This document shows, in pieces, positions 10,892-23,342 of a DNA stretch of 64,000 nucleotides. This stretch comes from Diabrotica undecimpunctata. Its lineage: Eukaryota > Arthropoda > Insecta > Coleoptera > Chrysomelidae. The stretch lies in the NCBI RefSeq assembly GCF_040954645.1, contig NC_092812.1, forward strand, positions 1,054,001-1,118,000. The letters are read 5' to 3'. The notes under the pieces were generated by a model. The model saw nothing but the letters and a program-made list of their open reading frames with translations. It did not search any database and was not told the DNA's origin. The position numbers were made by a program, and so were the translations under genes. The stretch's first letter is position 1. Every line of letters begins with the position of its first letter.

Positions 10892-12838
10892 CTATTCTAA
10901 GTCTGAATCGTCAGTTTTATCGGCATCTGGTGGGTGACTTTTTAAATCTTTCGCATGCCATACTCCTAAGTTTCGTCCTTTATCGTCTTTCAGTTCATAG
11001 GACCATGGAGATAGGATCCTGGTAATGTGATAAGGTCCTTCAAATTTTGGGGCTAATCCCGATGTTATTCCTTGAGCTTTATTTGACAAGGTGTATACTC
11101 GTTTCCAGACTCGTTGGTTGAGTGTGAACTTATCATCTCTTCTTCTAAGATTATAGCGAGTTCGACTCTTCTTAAAAGCAGTTTGAATTCGTTCAGCTAC
11201 ATCCTGAAATACCTCCAGAAGTGCTTTTGATCGAGATAAGGGATCATAGATATCGTCGAGAATTTCCAAGGCTGTGTTGTCTGAACCTCGAAGGTTTAGC
11301 TCTCGGGAAAACATAATAAAATTTGGGGTCATTTGGGTGACCTCATGGCGGCCGGACCGCATAGCACAAGCAACCTTTTGCAAGTATGTATCCCAAAGGC
11401 GATGGTTCTTTTCCACATAGGCACTCAATATGGTCTTGAGTACTCGATGATATCTCTCAACAGTGTTTCCCTGAGGGGAATAGTTTGAAAGGTAACGTTT
11501 TTCTACACCATACTTGTTCAAAATCGTATTGACCTGATGACTATGAAACTGTTTCCCATTGTCCATAATAATCTTTTCAGGTACCCCAAATAGTAGAAAT
11601 ACGTTATCTTCTATATGATCTGCGATTTTTGAAGAGGTGGCGTTTCGAAGAGGAAAGAACAAAACAAATTTGCTAAATACATCACAGACCGTGAATATGA
11701 AGGTGTATCCTGCTGACGATCGGGGAAGAGGTCCAACTAGATCTAAGCTCAAAATTTGCCATGGACGTGAGGTAGTCGGAGTCATACTTAGCATCAGCCC
11801 TCGTGGTGCTTTCTGTTCGGGTTTAGTTTTGAGGCAAGTTTCACAGCGACGAATATAACGGGCAATATCTGCTTTCATTTTTGGCCAATAATATTTTTGA
11901 TTTATCCTACCCAAGGTTTTATATACACCCTGATGTCCACAAGTGACGGGTGCATGATGATCATGAATGAGAGAAGTGCGATTTTCTTTGGGAATTACTA
12001 ATTTCCATTCTTAAATTCGGCTGATAAGGTTCGGATACGGAACCTTGGCTAGTTTATAAAGTTGTTCATTCTCAATTCTCCAATCAGGATACTTATCTGG
12101 AGTCTTCTTTATTTTTCCTAGTTGACGGATGTACCAAGAATCTTTTATCGGAGGATTAAACGGAGTGGTTTGTATGGTTTCGACGTAAGGAACTGATCGG
12201 GAAAGAGTGTCTGGTACTACATGTTCTGCTCCTTTCCTATGTATAATCTCAAAATCATACTGTTGTAGACGTACTGCCCATCTGGCTACACGACCGGCCT
12301 GGTCCTTAAAGTTGTACAGCCATTTGAGGCTGTAATGATCGGTAATTACCTGAAATCGCGTTCCTTCCACATAGGGTCTGAATTTCTCTACGGCATGCAA
12401 TACCGCTAGGCATTCCTTTTCGGTGGTTGTATACCTACGTTCTGCCTTACTAAGAGATCGGCTTAGGTAGGCGATTACTTTCTCTCCGTCCTCGAATTTC
12501 TGAGATAATGTTGCTCCGATACCATAATCACTCGCATCTGCTTGGATTATAAAGGGCAGATCGAAATTAGGACAGGTAAGTATTGGAGCTGATATCAGAT
12601 GTTCTTTGATTTTCTGTAAGGCAGCCGTGCATGAATCGTCCCAACAAAATTTAACATTTTTATGAAGTAACGCTGTCAACGGGGCGATAAGGGTGGCGAA
12701 ATTCGGTATAAAGCGGCGATACCAGGATGCCAGTCCAATAACTCTACGAACCTCTGAGGTGGTTTGGGGGTTTGGGATGCCAACAATTGCTTCAACCTTT
12801 TCTGGGTCCACAAGTAAACCAGATTCATTAACTATATA
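10892..12838 (-). pseudogene. pol: Element B Pol: end of RT, RNase H and integrase
   Basis: On the minus strand this continues RT directly after the LINE insertion (YIVNESGLLVDPEKVEAI). Next come the RT connection (VIGLASWYRRFIPNFA) and RNase H with DASDYGIGATLSQ, TEKECLAVL, TDHYSLKWL and the final DTLSR. Integrase has a zinc region with paired His and CETCLKTK, and a core with Asp in LDLVGPL, Asp in MDNGKQF and Glu in GNTVERYHR. The tail holds EGPYHITRILSPWSYEL, the GPY/F module. One in-frame stop near 12011 separates RNase H from integrase; the frame resumes unchanged. The protein would copy and integrate the element if intact. Confidence 0.88.
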
Positions 12839-12991
12839 GGGGAGGATAGATGGCGCTGAACGAGTAAGAGTGTGTGTTTAAGTCTAGCTCCGAGAAAACC
12901 TAAGTTATTTACGGTAAATTGCATTAATTTCAATAGTTTTTCAGTACTAATTAGTGTAGTGTTACGTATAGATATTACAAGTTTAAAGAAA

Positions 12992-13666
12992 ATGCCATCA
13001 ACAAGAAATACTCCTGAAACAATCAATAAAAATGTTGTAGCACGTGTTGAGAAACTTGAAGAAGCTTTACAACAAGGTATGAAGGATCTAAGATCTCAAG
13101 TAACCAGTAATATCTCAGGTACCCAAATAGATTTTATAAATAATTTTGAGAAAAATATCTTAGAATTAATTAATTCCGTCAAAGAAGAATTAAATAAAGT
13201 GCAAAAACTTGTAATTCAGAACCAAAATAGCATTGAATATTTAAAACAAGACAAACGGCTTAAATGCCTTATTATCAATGGTGTCGATGAGAAAGAGAAA
13301 GAAGACCTTCCTGATGTCATTACAAATATAATCAACAATAAACTTAATATACCTATCTTGTCAACCAATTTAGTTGATTGCTATCGACTAGGTAAAAAAC
13401 GAAATTATGATAAGAGGCCAAGACCGGTAGCCGTTGTGTTTGTAAACAGATGGTTGAAAACAAAAGTGTTTAATCAGAAGAAAAATCTTAAAGGTTGCAG
13501 TGTCGTGATTAGTGAAATGCTTTCTCCTGATTGTCAGGAATTATTAAAAAAAGTGAGGACATCTGTGGGTACCAAAAACTGCTGGACATATCAAGGTAAA
13601 ATATATGTATCGCAAAATGGGTCAAAGAAGCTTATATTATCTGAAAACGACCTTGCTTTAGTATAA
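12992..13666 (+). CDS. LINE ORF1 protein (coiled coil, RNA-binding)
   Basis: 224 residues from the ATG in good context at 12992; an earlier in-frame ATG at 12872 would add 40 residues of UTR-like sequence and is less likely. Residues ~12-95 form an amphipathic coiled coil (VARVEKLEEALQQGMKDL and on). Residues ~98-190 have RRM-like ORF1p character: LKCLIINGVDEKEKEDLP, then RPRPVAVVFVNRWLKTK. The C-terminus resembles the domain that helps bind RNA. No zinc knuckle is seen. Such proteins coat the LINE transcript as a trimeric chaperone (family knowledge). The frame is intact. Confidence 0.78.
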   Translation: MPSTRNTPETINKNVVARVEKLEEALQQGMKDLRSQVTSNISGTQIDFINNFEKNILELINSVKEELNKVQKLVIQNQNSIEYLKQDKRLKCLIINGVDEKEKEDLPDVITNIINNKLNIPILSTNLVDCYRLGKKRNYDKRPRPVAVVFVNRWLKTKVFNQKKNLKGCSVVISEMLSPDCQELLKKVRTSVGTKNCWTYQGKIYVSQNGSKKLILSENDLALV

Positions 13667-14102
13667 TTTAAATTTATTTTCATATATGTTGGTTTGCAAT
13701 TAGAGTTAATATTATTATTAGTTATAATGGTATATCTCGGGGATAGATTTTGGCATATAGGTACTTACTTTATTTTCATTTTTCTTTGAACATTTTATTT
13801 TTGTTTCTTTTTAATAGTTGCTTTAATTATCTGAACTTAGGCGAATTAAATTTATTTACTGTTAGATTATTTTCTTTACGCTTCAATTAAAATTTAACTG
13901 TACATCTTGAGTTATTTAGTAAAAAATCCTTAGTTTATACCGTGTTTTGAATTAAAGAGTAATATCTATTTATTTTTTACATTGTTAATACATCACCATG
14001 TGAATTACTGTTTATGCAAATAATAATCACCTACAAATTTTGCTTAAATTATTTACATAATCGTTTGTACAAATTTATTAAAAGATCTAATCTAAGCTTA
14101 AC

Positions 14103-16904
14103 ATGAGTAGTTTAAAGTGTGCTCATATAAACTCTAGATCGCTAGTTGCGCATTTTATTGATGTAAAAGAACTTATTTTAAAAAATGATTTAGATATTTT
14201 GGGTATAAGTGAAACATGGTTAAAGGAATCAATATCCAGTAAGAACATTAATATACCTGGCTATAACTTTGAGCGAGTCGACAGGAATAAAAATGACACA
14301 GGTGGAGGTGTAGGTATTTACATAAAATGTAATATAAATTATGTGCTGATTGAGTCATCAAATGAAATTGAACAGATATGGTTAAAACTCTCTCTTCGTT
14401 ATGAAACACTAGCTATTGGTGTTTTATATAATCCTTATGGGGCATTTTATAAAACTTTCTTTGGAGTTTTGGAAACAACTTTATCATCAGTACTGCCAAG
14501 TGTAGATCATTTACTTTGTTTGGGCGATTTTAATGTTGATCTGTTAAATACCAATAATTATTCCACACAGTTCATTACAGATGTATTAGACGGTCTTGGC
14601 CTAAAGCAGATGGTAAATCAAGCAACTAGAATCACCCAGTTCACATCGACTCTGCTTGATTATGTAATCACATCTACTGAGGATAAAATCTTGTCTATTG
14701 AAGTAAAACATATCCCAGAAATAAGCGATCATGAATTGGTTGTTTTAAAATTTGGTTGTGATGTCAAATCTAATACAAATAAATTTATTACTACTCGGAA
14801 TTTCAAAAATTTAAATTACAGTCAATTTAAATCTGATCTGGAATCTATACCATGGAGAATAATATATGAATTGCCAGATATAGACAGTAAAGTCGATTTT
14901 CTTTCTAATAATATCATTACTTTACTTGACATACATGTTCCATATCAGACTTTTAGAATCTCAAAGAAATATGCTCCATGGTTAACTAATACCATCAGGC
15001 AATTGATGTTAGATAGGGATAAAGCACTTACTGCTTACAAGTTAACTAAAAATATAAATCAATGGAATGACTACAAAGTATTGCGTAACTTAGTAACAGC
15101 CATGACTATAAGGGAGAAAAAATCATATTTTAAAAACATACATGATCAATCTTCCAAAGATATGTGGAATAATTTAAAATATTTGGTAAATAATTGCAAA
15201 ACCAAAAATAAATTTGAAATTAAAAACGTGTGGGATGCAAATGAGATAAATAAACACTTTATTGAAATTATACCAAACATGAAAGCAGACATTGATACAC
15301 AAATATTCTATGAAAATAACTTTAAGTATTCCCTCAGTTCTTCTCTTACCTTTAAAACAGTATCTGAAATTAATATTTTACATATTATTAATAATATTAA
15401 AAGTAAAGCTATTGGTGATGATGGTATTAACATATTAACGCTTCAACTATGTATTCCCTTTCTTCTACCGTATATCACACATATCATTAACTTTTGCTTA
15501 ACAAATTCAATTTTTCCCACTAAATGGAAACGGGCACATGTTATTCCGTTACCGAAGACTAAAAATACAGAAAGCATGAATGAATTAAGACCAGTAAGTG
15601 TACTGCCTACATTATCTAAAATTTTGGAAAAGGTGATTGATATTCAGTTACAAACGCATTTAAAAAATAACAACATAATCCCTATGATGCAGTCCGGTTT
15701 TAGGTCCAGATATAGCTGTCTTTCTGCTTTATTAAATATTACAGATGATATTTTTAGAGCCTATGACCAAAACAAAATATCAATTCTAATTCTTCTAGAC
15801 TACTCAAAAGCTTTTGATACAATTAACCATAATTTGTTATTCTCTATTTTAAAATATATTGGTCTAGAAGCGAGAGCAGTTGATCTAATGAAATCCTATC
15901 TTTCTAACAGATGTCAAGCAGTAAAACTTAATCAAAATATTTCTTCATTTCTAGATCTTAATACTGGTGTGCCTCAAGGATCTATATTAGGTCCAATTTT
16001 ATTCTCTATATACACATCTAATTTTCCTTCTGTGTTTTTGTCCTGTTCACAACATTATTATGCAGACGATACCCAACTCTATATGTCATTTTATCCAAAT
16101 TAGTGTGATCAAGCGGTAAATGCAATAAATCATGACCTTCTTCAGCTGCAGATTTTTTCTCAAAATCATTGTTTAAAATTGAATACATCAAAAACTCAGG
16201 GTATCATTTTTGGGAGGAATCTCCATAGGAAAATATTTTTAGAGAATTATGCCAATCGAATTATCTTAGGAAATGACAATTTAATTTTTAGCAAAAAGAT
16301 TAAAAGCCTTGGGGTTTGGTTCGACGAAGATTTAAGGTTTACATATCATGTAAGTATTTGTTTACAACGAGCTTACGCCGTTTTAAAATTACTGTATCAA
16401 AGCCGCAATTTATTAAGTAGGGCCACAAAGTCATTATTATGTAATGCTCTGGTATTATCAAAATTAAATTATTGTGACGTGCTCTACAATGCGTGTCTCA
16501 CTGAATTTGATTCATGGAGAATACAGAAATTGCAAAATTCTTGTTTGCGTTTGATTTTTGGCATCAGGAAATTTCAAAGGATAAGTCATATTTTCACTGT
16601 AGTCAAGTGGTTAAATATGAAAAATCGTCGGAAACTCCATGCTTTATGTTTTTACCATAAAATCATTCAAGAGAGAGTTCCACCATACCTGTACAATCGA
16701 ATAACTTATAGGACGGACGTTCATAATCTTAATCTTAGACACAAGAATACCCTCACTTTACCTAAACATACAACATCCTTTTTTAAACGTTCATTTTCAT
16801 ATTCAATTGCTTGCAATATTAACAGTTTGTCCTACAATATTAAAAATCTGTCTAGAGTCAAGTTCAAGAGATTAATTTATGAGCAGTTGTTAGCTGAACA
16901 GTAA
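14103..16904 (+). pseudogene. LINE ORF2: endonuclease and reverse transcriptase, one stop codon
   Basis: The endonuclease (residues ~3-225) shows KCAHINSRSL, ISETWL (catalytic Glu), GGGVGIYIK, GDFNVDLL and ISDHELVV. RT (~430-720) shows the palm Asp in LLDYSKAFDTINH, GVPQGSILGPILFS and the catalytic YYADDTQLY. The thumb and C-terminal region follow to 16904. One in-frame TAG at 16101-16103, just after YADD, splits the ORF; the same frame is then open to 16904. Apart from that stop the protein is complete (~930 codons), so the copy is recent but disabled unless the stop is read through or is a base error. Confidence 0.88.
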
Positions 16905-17176
16905 TTTAAAAATTTAAGAATTAAAAAAAAATAAATAGTTTATAATTTATAAATTTAATATGTACTTAATATTTTTATGTTTTATTATAAATACAATTTC
17001 ATTATTTAGATATAGTCTATCTATCCTATTTTCGGGGGGTTAGGTGGAAGAGCAGTTGTGTGCCGCTGTTGCACAGTGGTACACAAACTGAATCTCGCCC
17101 TACTGATATTATATTTCATTGTAAAGAAAATTTAATCTGTTGTTAATAAAGACATTTATTATTATTATTATTATTA

Positions 17177-18452
17177 TATATATCCCAAATATTTAAGTTC
17201 TGGTTTACAAAAATGGCATTTCTCTCGATTGAGCGTCAAACCCGCATCTTTAAGTTTCCGAAAAACTTTAGCCAGTACATCCAGGTGTTGTTCAAAGGTT
17301 GGAGTACAAATGATGATGTCGTCTAGATAGACGAATACGAATTGTTCCAGTTCATATCCTATGACACGATCAATAAATCGTTGCCAAGTCGCGGGGGCTG
17401 AATGCAGCCCAAAAGGCATTCTCTTAAATTGAAATAGTCCTCGCGTGGGGACAACAAAAGCCGTTAGAGGTCTGCTAGCCTTAGCCACTTTTATCTGCCA
17501 ATAAGCTGACTTGATATCTAGTGTCGAAAGATATCTTGCATCCCGTAATTTGTCCAGGGTGGATGAGACAAAAGGTATAGGATATGCGTCCTTTTCACTA
17601 ACTTCGTTAAGTTTTTTGTAATTGACACAAAATCGGTAGGATCCATCAGGTTTTCTGACCAAAACAATAGGAGAAGCCCAAGGGGAAGTCGATGGTTCTA
17701 TTATGTCTTCTTTTAACATCTTATCTAGTTCAGTATTCACATGTTTTTGCAAAGCCGGTGAAAGAGGGTAATGTCTTTGTTTTATAGGTTGAGCAGTGGT
17801 TCTTATCTCATGTTCGACTAAATTAGTACATCCTATTTGCACGGAAAGTGGTCTCGATCAATTCGTCCAAATGCATCTTTTGTGTCGTAGATAGACTCTC
17901 GACGAAATGGATGGCCATTATGTGATTTAGTGGTAAATCATTGTCTGTCCGAAAAGACCATTGTCCGGAGTATAAGTCAGGAACGATGTTCATGGAAATC
18001 CAAAAATCTATGACCAGGATAGCGGTGTGTGGAAGGCTAGGTACCACCATTACCTCCATAATTTTCACCCTATCTTGTAGTTGGATGGGTATAGTGATGG
18101 AACCAAGAATAGGACACCTTACACCGTTGGCGACAGTACATTCCCTAGGTTGTCCCGAAGGTTTCAGTGTACACACTCTTTTAAGTCGTTCCCAACCAAG
18201 ACTACCGATAACTGTCTTAGAACATCCACTGTCTAACAAAGCTAAAAATTGATTACCTAAAATCGTGATGGACAAATAAGGTCGAGTGTCATGCTTTGCA
18301 TGAGCTAATACAAAATCTAGTAGTACGGACATAGAAGAAATTTTGGAAGTCGGATTTTCAATAGCTGATCCCGACCGACTTACTGTGGACCGGCCCGGAA
18401 GTTTTCTGTGCAGGTAGGACAATTCTTTACCATTACTCCGGCATAACCACAC
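17177..18452 (-). pseudogene. pol: Element B Pol: protease and first part of RT
   Basis: The minus-strand frame starts inside the end of Gag (overlap 18380-18452), as usual when Pol is made by ribosomal frameshifting. Protease has its active site as LLDSGCSKTVI. RT follows with CVNYKKLNEVSEKDAYPIP, STLDIKSAYWQIKV, MPFGLHSAPATWQRF and the catalytic VYLDDIIICT. A frame break near 17823-17842 separates protease from RT. RT is cut after LKYLGYI by the LINE and continues at 12838. Together with 10892-12838 this is one broken pol gene. Confidence 0.87.
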
Positions 18453-20209
18453 TTAAAGCAGAATTTTTTACGCGGATCAGGACAATTTCGGAATTTATGC
18501 GTATCTTTGTGGCAGTTCCAACACTGTGGTTGTCGGCTAGTAGTGGTGGAGTGAGAAGTAGAAGAAGAGGTAGGAGGGTCTCCTAAAGTACTGGTCCTAC
18601 TATCAGTGTGGTCGGAAAAGTTTCCTTGTTGGCCAGTGCTTCCTAAGGAGGTCCGTATCGCGGAGATGTGTGGTGGTTGAGATGGACGATGGTATGCCAG
18701 TTCCGGTTCAAGTAAGTTTCTATAGGAGGTAGAAGGTGGGGTGAAATTCTTCACTCTTTCTTCTGTCTCCTCAACGGCTCTACATAACCGTATTAACTCC
18801 TGAACTGTCCTAACCTGATGGAGGGCTAATTGACTCTGGATATATGGTAAAAGGTTTCTTCGTAAGATGTTTACTCGGTACTCTTCGGATGGCTGATGGT
18901 CTAATCGGCGAAATAAGTTCTCCACTGCGGTTATGTAAGTCAGAACTTTCTCTTGGCTACCTTGAGTCCTACGGCGAATTTCGTCCCATAAACTGTACTC
19001 GTAGTCATATGGTCTAAACGCATCCCGTAACTGAGTCACTAGGTCATCCCAAGAATGAAAATTTCCTGTCCTGAACCAATACAACGCCTCTTTTTCGAAG
19101 AGTTCCGGGGCAGATAGAAGAAGTTGGGCTTTACTTATGCCACGTGAGAGCCGGAGTTCTTTAACTCGTTCCAAAAATTCGTTAACGCTAGAACGCCCGT
19201 TGAATCTGAGATTCCATCGATAAACGAGTGGATTTGAAGAATATGTCCCCTCTCCGTAACCAGGTACAGAAGTAGTATTAGGTCCCAGACGAAGGTTACC
19301 AAACTGCGGGGCAAGGGATCCTGCGGTATCCACAAATCTACGGGAACAACTAGGTTCTTCTAGCGTTGTCATATTACGGGGATATTCCATTTCATCAATA
19401 GCCACTATCCGTGAAATATCAGAAGTGAAGTGAACTTTGGAATTGGATGAACTAGGAAGCTCCTCGTGTGTTTTATTTAGTCCTCGTGGAAAAGGTGCTC
19501 GGGCTGAATCCAGGTACGAACTAGATTGCCTAGTCAAAAATTTGCTCGTATATGGAGGAGGGCGGTTTAAATTGTTCTCCGGATGGTCTACAATGTCTCC
19601 TATGATGTTTAGGCTTCTTGAGATATTGGGTAAACATGGGGGGTTCAAGGTATCCAGAAGGGATTCTTCGGTTTCCCTACTAACCACTGGATTCCGTTGA
19701 CCATTTGGTTCTGTTCCGATAGCGGCAGCCGGATCCTCACGTGAGAGTAGATATCGGTTTATCTCTCGTGTTACATCACCACGGTTTCTTCGCATTGGGC
19801 TAACCATTTCATATGCCATATTTAAGTTGGTAAATAATTGGTTACATTGCGTAGTAAGTTTGCATCGTTCTTGCTCATCTTCACGGTTATCGCCTTTAAA
19901 CCTTTCCAATCGATGAGATAAGTGTATCAGTCGTGCACATATTCTACGAAAATCATTTTCATAGTTATCTGGATCAATTTCATTTATCATTTCAGCTAAC
20001 TCTTCTACTTTATCTCGACAAACTGCATATTCTTCAGCGAAAGTCAATGAAATGCAAGATGTAGCTATTTCTTGATTTCCTGTTTCCTTTTCAGATCGAA
20101 GTACCTGTCGTAATTTTGCTCGCTTTTCTTCTACTGTAGCGCCAACCGGTATGCCTCTGATCCGTAGTTCATATGTTAATTCCTCATTCTTTAATCTGTT
20201 TCCTTCCAT
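18380..20209 (-). CDS. gag: Gag of element B, SAP-like N-terminus and zinc knuckles
   Basis: I take the ATG at 20209; an upstream in-frame ATG at 20290 would add a hydrophobic stretch that is probably leader. The first ~40 residues (EELTYELRIRGIPVG and on) resemble a SAP helix-turn-helix. A disordered middle follows, then the capsid (YRWNLRFNGRSSVNEFLERV through EALYWFRTGNFHSWDDL). The C-terminus has a canonical CX2CX4HX4C knuckle (CWNCHKDTHKFRNC) and a second (CFKCGYAGVMVKNC) in which His is replaced by Val. Gag would form the particle around the RNA. The frame is open over 600 codons. Confidence 0.87.
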   Translation of the reverse strand: MEGNRLKNEELTYELRIRGIPVGATVEEKRAKLRQVLRSEKETGNQEIATSCISLTFAEEYAVCRDKVEELAEMINEIDPDNYENDFRRICARLIHLSHRLERFKGDNREDEQERCKLTTQCNQLFTNLNMAYEMVSPMRRNRGDVTREINRYLLSREDPAAAIGTEPNGQRNPVVSRETEESLLDTLNPPCLPNISRSLNIIGDIVDHPENNLNRPPPYTSKFLTRQSSSYLDSARAPFPRGLNKTHEELPSSSNSKVHFTSDISRIVAIDEMEYPRNMTTLEEPSCSRRFVDTAGSLAPQFGNLRLGPNTTSVPGYGEGTYSSNPLVYRWNLRFNGRSSVNEFLERVKELRLSRGISKAQLLLSAPELFEKEALYWFRTGNFHSWDDLVTQLRDAFRPYDYEYSLWDEIRRRTQGSQEKVLTYITAVENLFRRLDHQPSEEYRVNILRRNLLPYIQSQLALHQVRTVQELIRLCRAVEETEERVKNFTPPSTSYRNLLEPELAYHRPSQPPHISAIRTSLGSTGQQGNFSDHTDSRTSTLGDPPTSSSTSHSTTTSRQPQCWNCHKDTHKFRNCPDPRKKFCFKCGYAGVMVKNCPTCTENFRAGPQ

Positions 20210-20745
20210 GATAATTAATATTAAATATCCAGTTCTTAATACATTCAATGAAAATATAAAACAGTTTTTCGAACTTACAACTAACAACAAAAAGAATGGT
20301 ACTATCTAAATACCGAATAAAGTGTCTATTTCTATAATAATTTAGAGTTCGCAAAAAAATTTATATAACAAATGAAAGAGTATACACAAAAATATAGTCA
20401 TGTAAACACACAATTTCCCCTCCTTCCAGGAAGAAAAGAAATTTAAAAGAAAGTCACTCCTAAAATGTGAAATTTTTTTTTTTGTTACAAAAAAAATTTT
20501 TTTATAAATAATATAAAGATTTAATTAGAAAGTTGTATATAAATAAATATGATAATTTTGTTGTGTTGATGTTTTATATATATGTTTATTAAAGATTAAG
20601 GTGTAGGTAGGTTTAAGTACAATATAGCACTAGTATTATTATTTTATTTATTTATTTTTTTATAATAACCTTCCGTTTTTTAACTACAAAATGTAAACCA
20701 CAAAAAATAACAATAGAAAAGCCTTTAAACCACGTAGGGCGCCAC
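20210..20745 (-). other. Element B 5' leader and primer-binding site
   Basis: About 536 bases between the LTR and Gag start. On the minus strand, immediately inside the LTR (20744-20730), is TGGCGCCCTACGTGG, a typical gypsy primer-binding site. The rest is AT-rich with no ORF. Confidence 0.75.
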
Positions 20746-22129
20746 TGTTACAAAAATATTCTATTTTTATAAATTAAAGGTAGTATAGTCGGACCAGCTC
20801 TTTAAGATTTGGTTTAAATCCAATATATACCCGGAGAGTGGGGTGGGTAAAATGTTATGGCCCAATTTTATCGAATAATGCCGCGTATCAGACCATTAGC
20901 CATAACCCAGCGGAGGTGTTGTTGTCACCTATCTATGGTTGTCACCTGTCAAGAACTACACTTTATGTTTTTACTTTAAATTTTTATTAAATAGTGAAGT
21001 TAATTGTAAGAATGCTTAGAGCAAATAATATGGATGGTTACAAAGATTTGAATATCCCCAGCGTATATATATATACCTTGGGTGTACACTACTTTATCAA
21101 CGGTAAGTTTCTAAATTAATATTATATCACACCGTTTGTATTTTGTGGTAATTTATTCCTACTAAGTTTCTAACACTAAGTTAACTAAATTAAATAAACC
21201 TTGTAATCTATACCCCTAATTAGTAACTAAATATCTACCTTTACTTATGATCTAACTTAATCTAATTATACTTTAAACTACTAATTATAATTTAAGGTTA
21301 CTTTTATTTCAGATATCAATAGTTTCAATTATCTAAACGTCTGGTGGAAGAGAAGGTTATTATAAATACATCAGTTGTATGTAACCACAGATAAACTATT
21401 TGAATATGTGACTAGTATTATCCCAAATATGATAAGGTAGACAAGATGGATGAAGGGAAGGTAAAATGGTTCATTCTCACCAAGTTTATTGTTCACTTTC
21501 CTTCTTAGGGTCTATAGCTTGGTCTTCTTTATATTCAATAACCCTACAATCAGCTTCTGGAAGTTGTAGATCCAAACGACGAACAGCTTGTATGGAAGCC
21601 AATAAAAAGTAAACACCAGATAGAAGATTTGAAGGAGGAGACGAATATAAAATAAAAGTATAAGGTCTGAAAGTAAAAGAATAGTCTTAGAAAGTGTTTA
21701 AGTCGTGATTGATGGAATAATAGGTCTTAGATAGGACTTACCGTTGATGTAAGGTGACCTTAATGTAAAATATATCTCAATCAAGAATTTAATCCGCTAT
21801 AAGCGCCTATTTTACAAATAGAATTGATTCCTGATCCTGTTGAGGTGAAATTGAGTTTAAAATCCAGAAATTTCCTGTATATTCAGTACCCTTGGCACAT
21901 GTGAACCCAAAAATCTCAACTTTTTTCCTCAAAAAAAAAACAACTCAAAAAACCCACAAATCCAACTTTTAAACGAACTGATGACAAGATATCCTGTCTC
22001 CAACCTATTAGGACCAACAATTCAAAGTACAACTTTTAGTTCTATGAACCAATAAATTGACCTTTAGAAGTTGATGTCAAATAACCTGTAAGAAGAGGCT
22101 AAATGTCATGTCACTCAAGATAAGCATAC

Positions 22130-22383
22130 TGTGGCAGATTGACAGTTAACCGCCAGCCACACATGGGTTGACTGTGCTATTGAAGTGAGGGAACGTCGAC
22201 GGAGAAAAGAAGAGGAGATCAGAGCAGCTGATGGCTGTCAGAACACGATCACACGACGAGGTGACAACGAAAAGAACTCTTACAGTTTTCTTACTTGTTT
22301 TTAGTATGTAGTTTATTGCTAATAAATCAATAAAACAGTTTAAAGTGTGCCCCGACTACTTTGCTTCCCGCAAACAGGCCACA
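22130..22383 (+). repeat. 5' LTR of element C
   Basis: 254 bases, TGTGGC to CCACA. An AATAAATCAATAAAAC polyadenylation-like stretch lies near 22321-22336. Confidence 0.95.
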
Positions 22384-22433
22384 TTGGTGACCCCAAGAAA
22401 AAAAACTGTAAGTACAACGATTTATACACAACT

Positions 22434-23342
22434 ATGACAAACACCGACCAAACAATGCCAAACAATATGAATATTACACCGTGCGAAGGCGATAATCACT
22501 CATTAATTGCACGGGTAGGCATTAAAGCGCCAGAGTTTTGGCGCACTGAACCAGAACTATGGTTTCTCCGGCTAGAAGCGCAGTTTCGACAAGCCAAAAT
22601 CACAACTGACAACTGTAAATTCGACCATACTGTTGCTAGTTTAAACAGCGAAGTACTTATAGAAGTAGCAGACATAGTAAAGAATCCCACTGCTGGCAAT
22701 GCCTATATACAACTAAAAACTCGACTTCTCGACAGGTATGGCACCAGCTCAGATGAAAAGATCCACAAGTTGATGGAACTCACTCTGGGTGACCTAAAAC
22801 CCACTCAACTACTCCATCGAATGCAAGCTTTGGCCATGGATAGCATTAGTACGCAAGTTCTCAAAAATTTTTGGTTGGACCGCCTACCACCTTCAGTTCG
22901 AAGCGTTATATCTATTCTTGATGAAGACCTAGAAGAACTTGCTAAGAAAGCCGATACGTACCTACGGTGTTCCAGTTTTCCAGTCATGGTTGTTACCGAA
23001 AGCTCTACCTTAGACAAAACAGTGGCTGCATTGAGTAACCAAGTGAATGCTTTATCCAACAGATTAACTGTAGCTGAAGAAGGGCAACAGATTCAAATGA
23101 CCAAGAGTACCAAGTCATCATCAGACGAACAGTGTTACTACCATCGAAGATTTGGTGCACAAGCAAAGAAATGTAGACCACCCTGCAAAAAAATGTTTTT
23201 TTACAAAAAACGATCAAAGGGCGCAGTAATGGCGGCAACCGCAGCCCCTTACATACCACGCCGCCTCTTCATTACCGATAGTGCTCTCCAACTTCAATTT
23301 CTTATTGATACAGGGGGCAGACCTAAGTGTGCTTCCACGTAA
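22434..23342 (+). CDS. gag: Gag of element C, with atypical zinc finger
   Basis: I choose the ATG at 22434, ~50 bases past the LTR; the frame is open further back into the LTR without a better start. The capsid includes FWRTEPELWFLRLEAQF, then NAYIQLKTRLLDRYG and LPPSVRSVISILDEDLEEL. The finger is CYYHRRFGAQAKKCRPPC, the Cys-His-Cys-Cys type seen in CsRn1-like Gags rather than CX2CX4HX4C. The frame runs into protease (LIDTGG) but shifts at a run of five G at 23313-23317, after which residues to the stop at 23342 are out of frame. Confidence 0.82.
   Translation: MTNTDQTMPNNMNITPCEGDNHSLIARVGIKAPEFWRTEPELWFLRLEAQFRQAKITTDNCKFDHTVASLNSEVLIEVADIVKNPTAGNAYIQLKTRLLDRYGTSSDEKIHKLMELTLGDLKPTQLLHRMQALAMDSISTQVLKNFWLDRLPPSVRSVISILDEDLEELAKKADTYLRCSSFPVMVVTESSTLDKTVAALSNQVNALSNRLTVAEEGQQIQMTKSTKSSSDEQCYYHRRFGAQAKKCRPPCKKMFFYKKRSKGAVMAATAAPYIPRRLFITDSALQLQFLIDTGGRPKCAST

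Larger units (their letters stand above)
12839..17176 (+). mobile_element. CR1/L2-like LINE, nearly full length
   Basis: Inserted in element B's RT gene; host sequence on both sides ends in TATATA, a short duplication ambiguous in length. It has two ORFs: ORF1 with a coiled coil and ORF2 with apurinic endonuclease and RT. A 3' UTR starts at 16905 and the element ends in an ATT-repeat tail near 17155-17176. Clade placement rests on the ORF2 domain style and the short-repeat tail; CR1, L2 and Daphne-like groups cannot be separated by eye. An ORF1-ORF2 spacer of ~430 bases (13667-14102) is non-coding. Confidence 0.85.
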
